A DNA stretch of 64,000 nt from Fistulifera solaris (Eukaryota; Bacillariophyta; Bacillariophyceae; Naviculales; Stauroneidaceae), in assembly GCA_030295235.1 (NCBI GenBank), contig AP026179.1, positions 248,001-312,000 on the forward strand, in the 5' to 3' direction. Of the stretch, positions 62,967 to 64,000 are shown piece by piece. The notes under the pieces were generated by a model, which saw only the letters and a list, made by a program, of their open reading frames with translations, searched no databases and was not told the DNA's origin. A program made the position numbers and the translations under genes. Every line of letters begins with the position of its first letter. The first letter of the stretch is position 1.

Positions 62967-63541
62967 ATGAACGATACGAAAGACGAAATACGACGGCAGA
63001 TCTTCTTTGATCAGCCGACTATCGAGGACGCCCTCAAAAATCATACGAGTTGGTTCGTAGCACAAAATCAAAAAGTGGGTTCGACTCTCGAGATTCTTCA
63101 ATTGACGCGGATGCTTTCCAAGTGCATCAATCAGCATATATGCTCTTTCAATACGAACAATAAACAGGATATTATCCTAGCCTCTGTTTGGAATCCTATA
63201 CAGCAAGATGAAAGTCGAAAGGTTACGCAAACGTTGGGGCGAGTGGCTCTACAAGCCGTTTGGAGGCAGTTGGATCTTATATCGACGCGAAGAAAAAATG
63301 AGATAAACGCCCATGAAGAAACAGACAACAATGATATTGCTGACTCCTTCTTCAACTTCTTTGAAGCGGCGCTCTTTGCATCTCTGGAAAGGATCCATTC
63401 GCTCGCTTGATTTGGAATACCGATCGAGGAAAGGAAGAACTAACCCGACGGGCGACTCAAAGAAAAGCGGATGCTGCTCAACGTAATTATACTAGCAAAG
63501 ATGAGACTCATCAACTCCCACAGATTGAGGAAATAGATTGA
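62967..63541 (+). CDS. Hypothetical helical protein, one frameshift
   Basis: About 191 residues. It starts MNDTKDEIRRQIFFDQPTIE and continues KNHTSWFVAQNQKVGSTLEI and VALQAVWRQLDLIS. As sequenced it stops at 63410, but the frame continues if the AAA near 63388-63390 is AAAA: LEKDPFARLIWNTDRGKEEL, then TRRATQRKADAAQRNYTSKD and a stop at 63541 after PQIEEID. Mostly hydrophilic and predicted helical; no domain recognised. It converges with the next gene. The C-terminal reading is more protein-like than the truncated one, so I prefer it. Confidence 0.55.
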
Positions 63542-63649
63542 AGCACGTCAATTGTTGTCCCCAAATAAGTAATGAAAGCTCCATAACTATGTTGGACTAA
63601 GCTTATCCAATGTAAAGTAAAAAAATAGCCAATGAAAAGCGCTTTCAGG

Positions 63650-64000
63650 TCATACTTCAGCCAAATCAACCTTCTTTTCTTCCGACGATCCTTGTGCATT
63701 TTTGCCCCGAGATCCTCCAACTTGCATATCCAGAAAAGCGAATCGTTCTCGTCGGATGCGGCGCCAACGTTTCTTGCTAGCTTTTATTTCTTTTTGACGA
63801 TTCTCTTCCTCTTCCCGTTCTTTCTTACGGGGATCTATAATAAGATCGAATGCTTCCTGCGGTGCACTCATCAGCGAGTCCCATAAGCTAAGACTTGCCT
63901 GCGTCTTCTCTTGATTGCGAAGCATTTCAGCTGCTTTCACTTTGATCATAATCTCATTTGCTTCGTCGTGTTTCTCTTGGGCCTTGAGAGATTGAGCCAA
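63650..64000 (-). CDS. Partial coiled-coil protein, runs off the right edge
   Basis: The last 116 codons of a minus-strand gene whose start lies beyond the window. Sequence: AQSLKAQEKHDEANEIMIKV, then KAAEMLRNQEKTQASLSLWD, DPRKKEREEEENRQKEIKAS and KKRWRRIRRERFAFLD, ending EEKKVDLAEV. Charged and helical, with Glu/Lys-rich heptads, likely a coiled coil. No family recognised. The true frame depends on sequence outside the window. Confidence 0.5.
   Translation of the reverse strand: MAQSLKAQEKHDEANEIMIKVKAAEMLRNQEKTQASLSLWDSLMSAPQEAFDLIIDPRKKEREEEENRQKEIKASKKRWRRIRRERFAFLDMQVGGSRGKNAQGSSEEKKVDLAEV

Noticed and set aside
1-64000. tRNA, rRNA, CRISPR, transposase or viral genes
   Set aside because: I looked for T-loop motifs such as GGTTCGAATCC, long repeat-spacer arrays, DDE/IS or integrase signatures and found none convincing. 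A systematic scan (tRNAscan-SE, Infernal) was not possible.

Overview
The window looks like nuclear DNA of a diatom or close photosynthetic stramenopile. The evidence is two light-harvesting (FCP/LHC) genes with a bipartite leader ending in an ASAFAP-like motif, an aureochrome (bZIP plus LOV, known only from photosynthetic stramenopiles), a bZIP-PAS factor, a DUF6824 protein with the HDVLLGRGG box, and spliceosomal introns that are mostly 58-175 nt. Genus cannot be read from the sequence. I saw no rRNA, convincing tRNA, CRISPR array, transposase or virus.

Layout. 0.9-6.5 kb: three unrecognised or regulatory-looking proteins and a plastid PAP/fibrillin. 7.2-9.7 kb: an FCP antenna gene next to an aureochrome, both on the minus strand. 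11.7-17.8 kb: a TPR protein ending at a (TA)42 tract, a large coiled-coil multi-span membrane protein, and a rhomboid protease. 15.5-30 kb: the most unusual region, a mosaic of tandem duplicates of three secretory-pathway families: (a) a secreted PPC-like beta-sandwich protein (three genes and two remnants), (b) a secreted cysteine-rich repeat protein (two genes and one remnant) and (c) a GT8-like type II glycosyltransferase (one gene and one fragment fused to a PPC fragment). 30-37 kb: a membrane-anchored aminotransferase, a decayed D-2-hydroxyacid dehydrogenase, a DUF6824 gene, a rhodanese and a cysteine desulfurase/selenocysteine lyase-like gene. 37.8-47 kb: bZIP-PAS, a TLD protein, a patatin-type lipase, a plastid rhodanese and a divergent LHC. 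47-52 kb: three paralogous small secreted cysteine-rich proteins around a SNIP1-type FHA gene. 52-64 kb: a Ser-rich protein, an LRR protein, a trypsin-like protein that has lost its catalytic residues and carries a Lys/Gly/Ser-rich tail, an animal-type haem peroxidase, and two partial or unknown genes.

Sequence quality. About half of the genes need a single-base correction, nearly always at a short homopolymer, to give one continuous protein; 18 such sites are listed. In the best test, the aureochrome LOV core, the correction is dictated by a highly conserved motif. The simplest reading is residual homopolymer error in the assembly rather than mass pseudogene formation, and frameshifted genes are therefore annotated as CDS. 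True decayed copies are called pseudogenes only where they are truncated, chimeric or broken several times.

Functional themes. Light and plastid: FCP, LHC, aureochrome, PAP/fibrillin and plastid rhodanese. Lipid: the patatin lipase and the alpha-dioxygenase-like peroxidase. Secretion and surface: the PPC, Cys-rich, GT8, small Cys-rich and protease-like genes. Sulfur or selenium: two rhodaneses and a NifS/SCLY-like enzyme.
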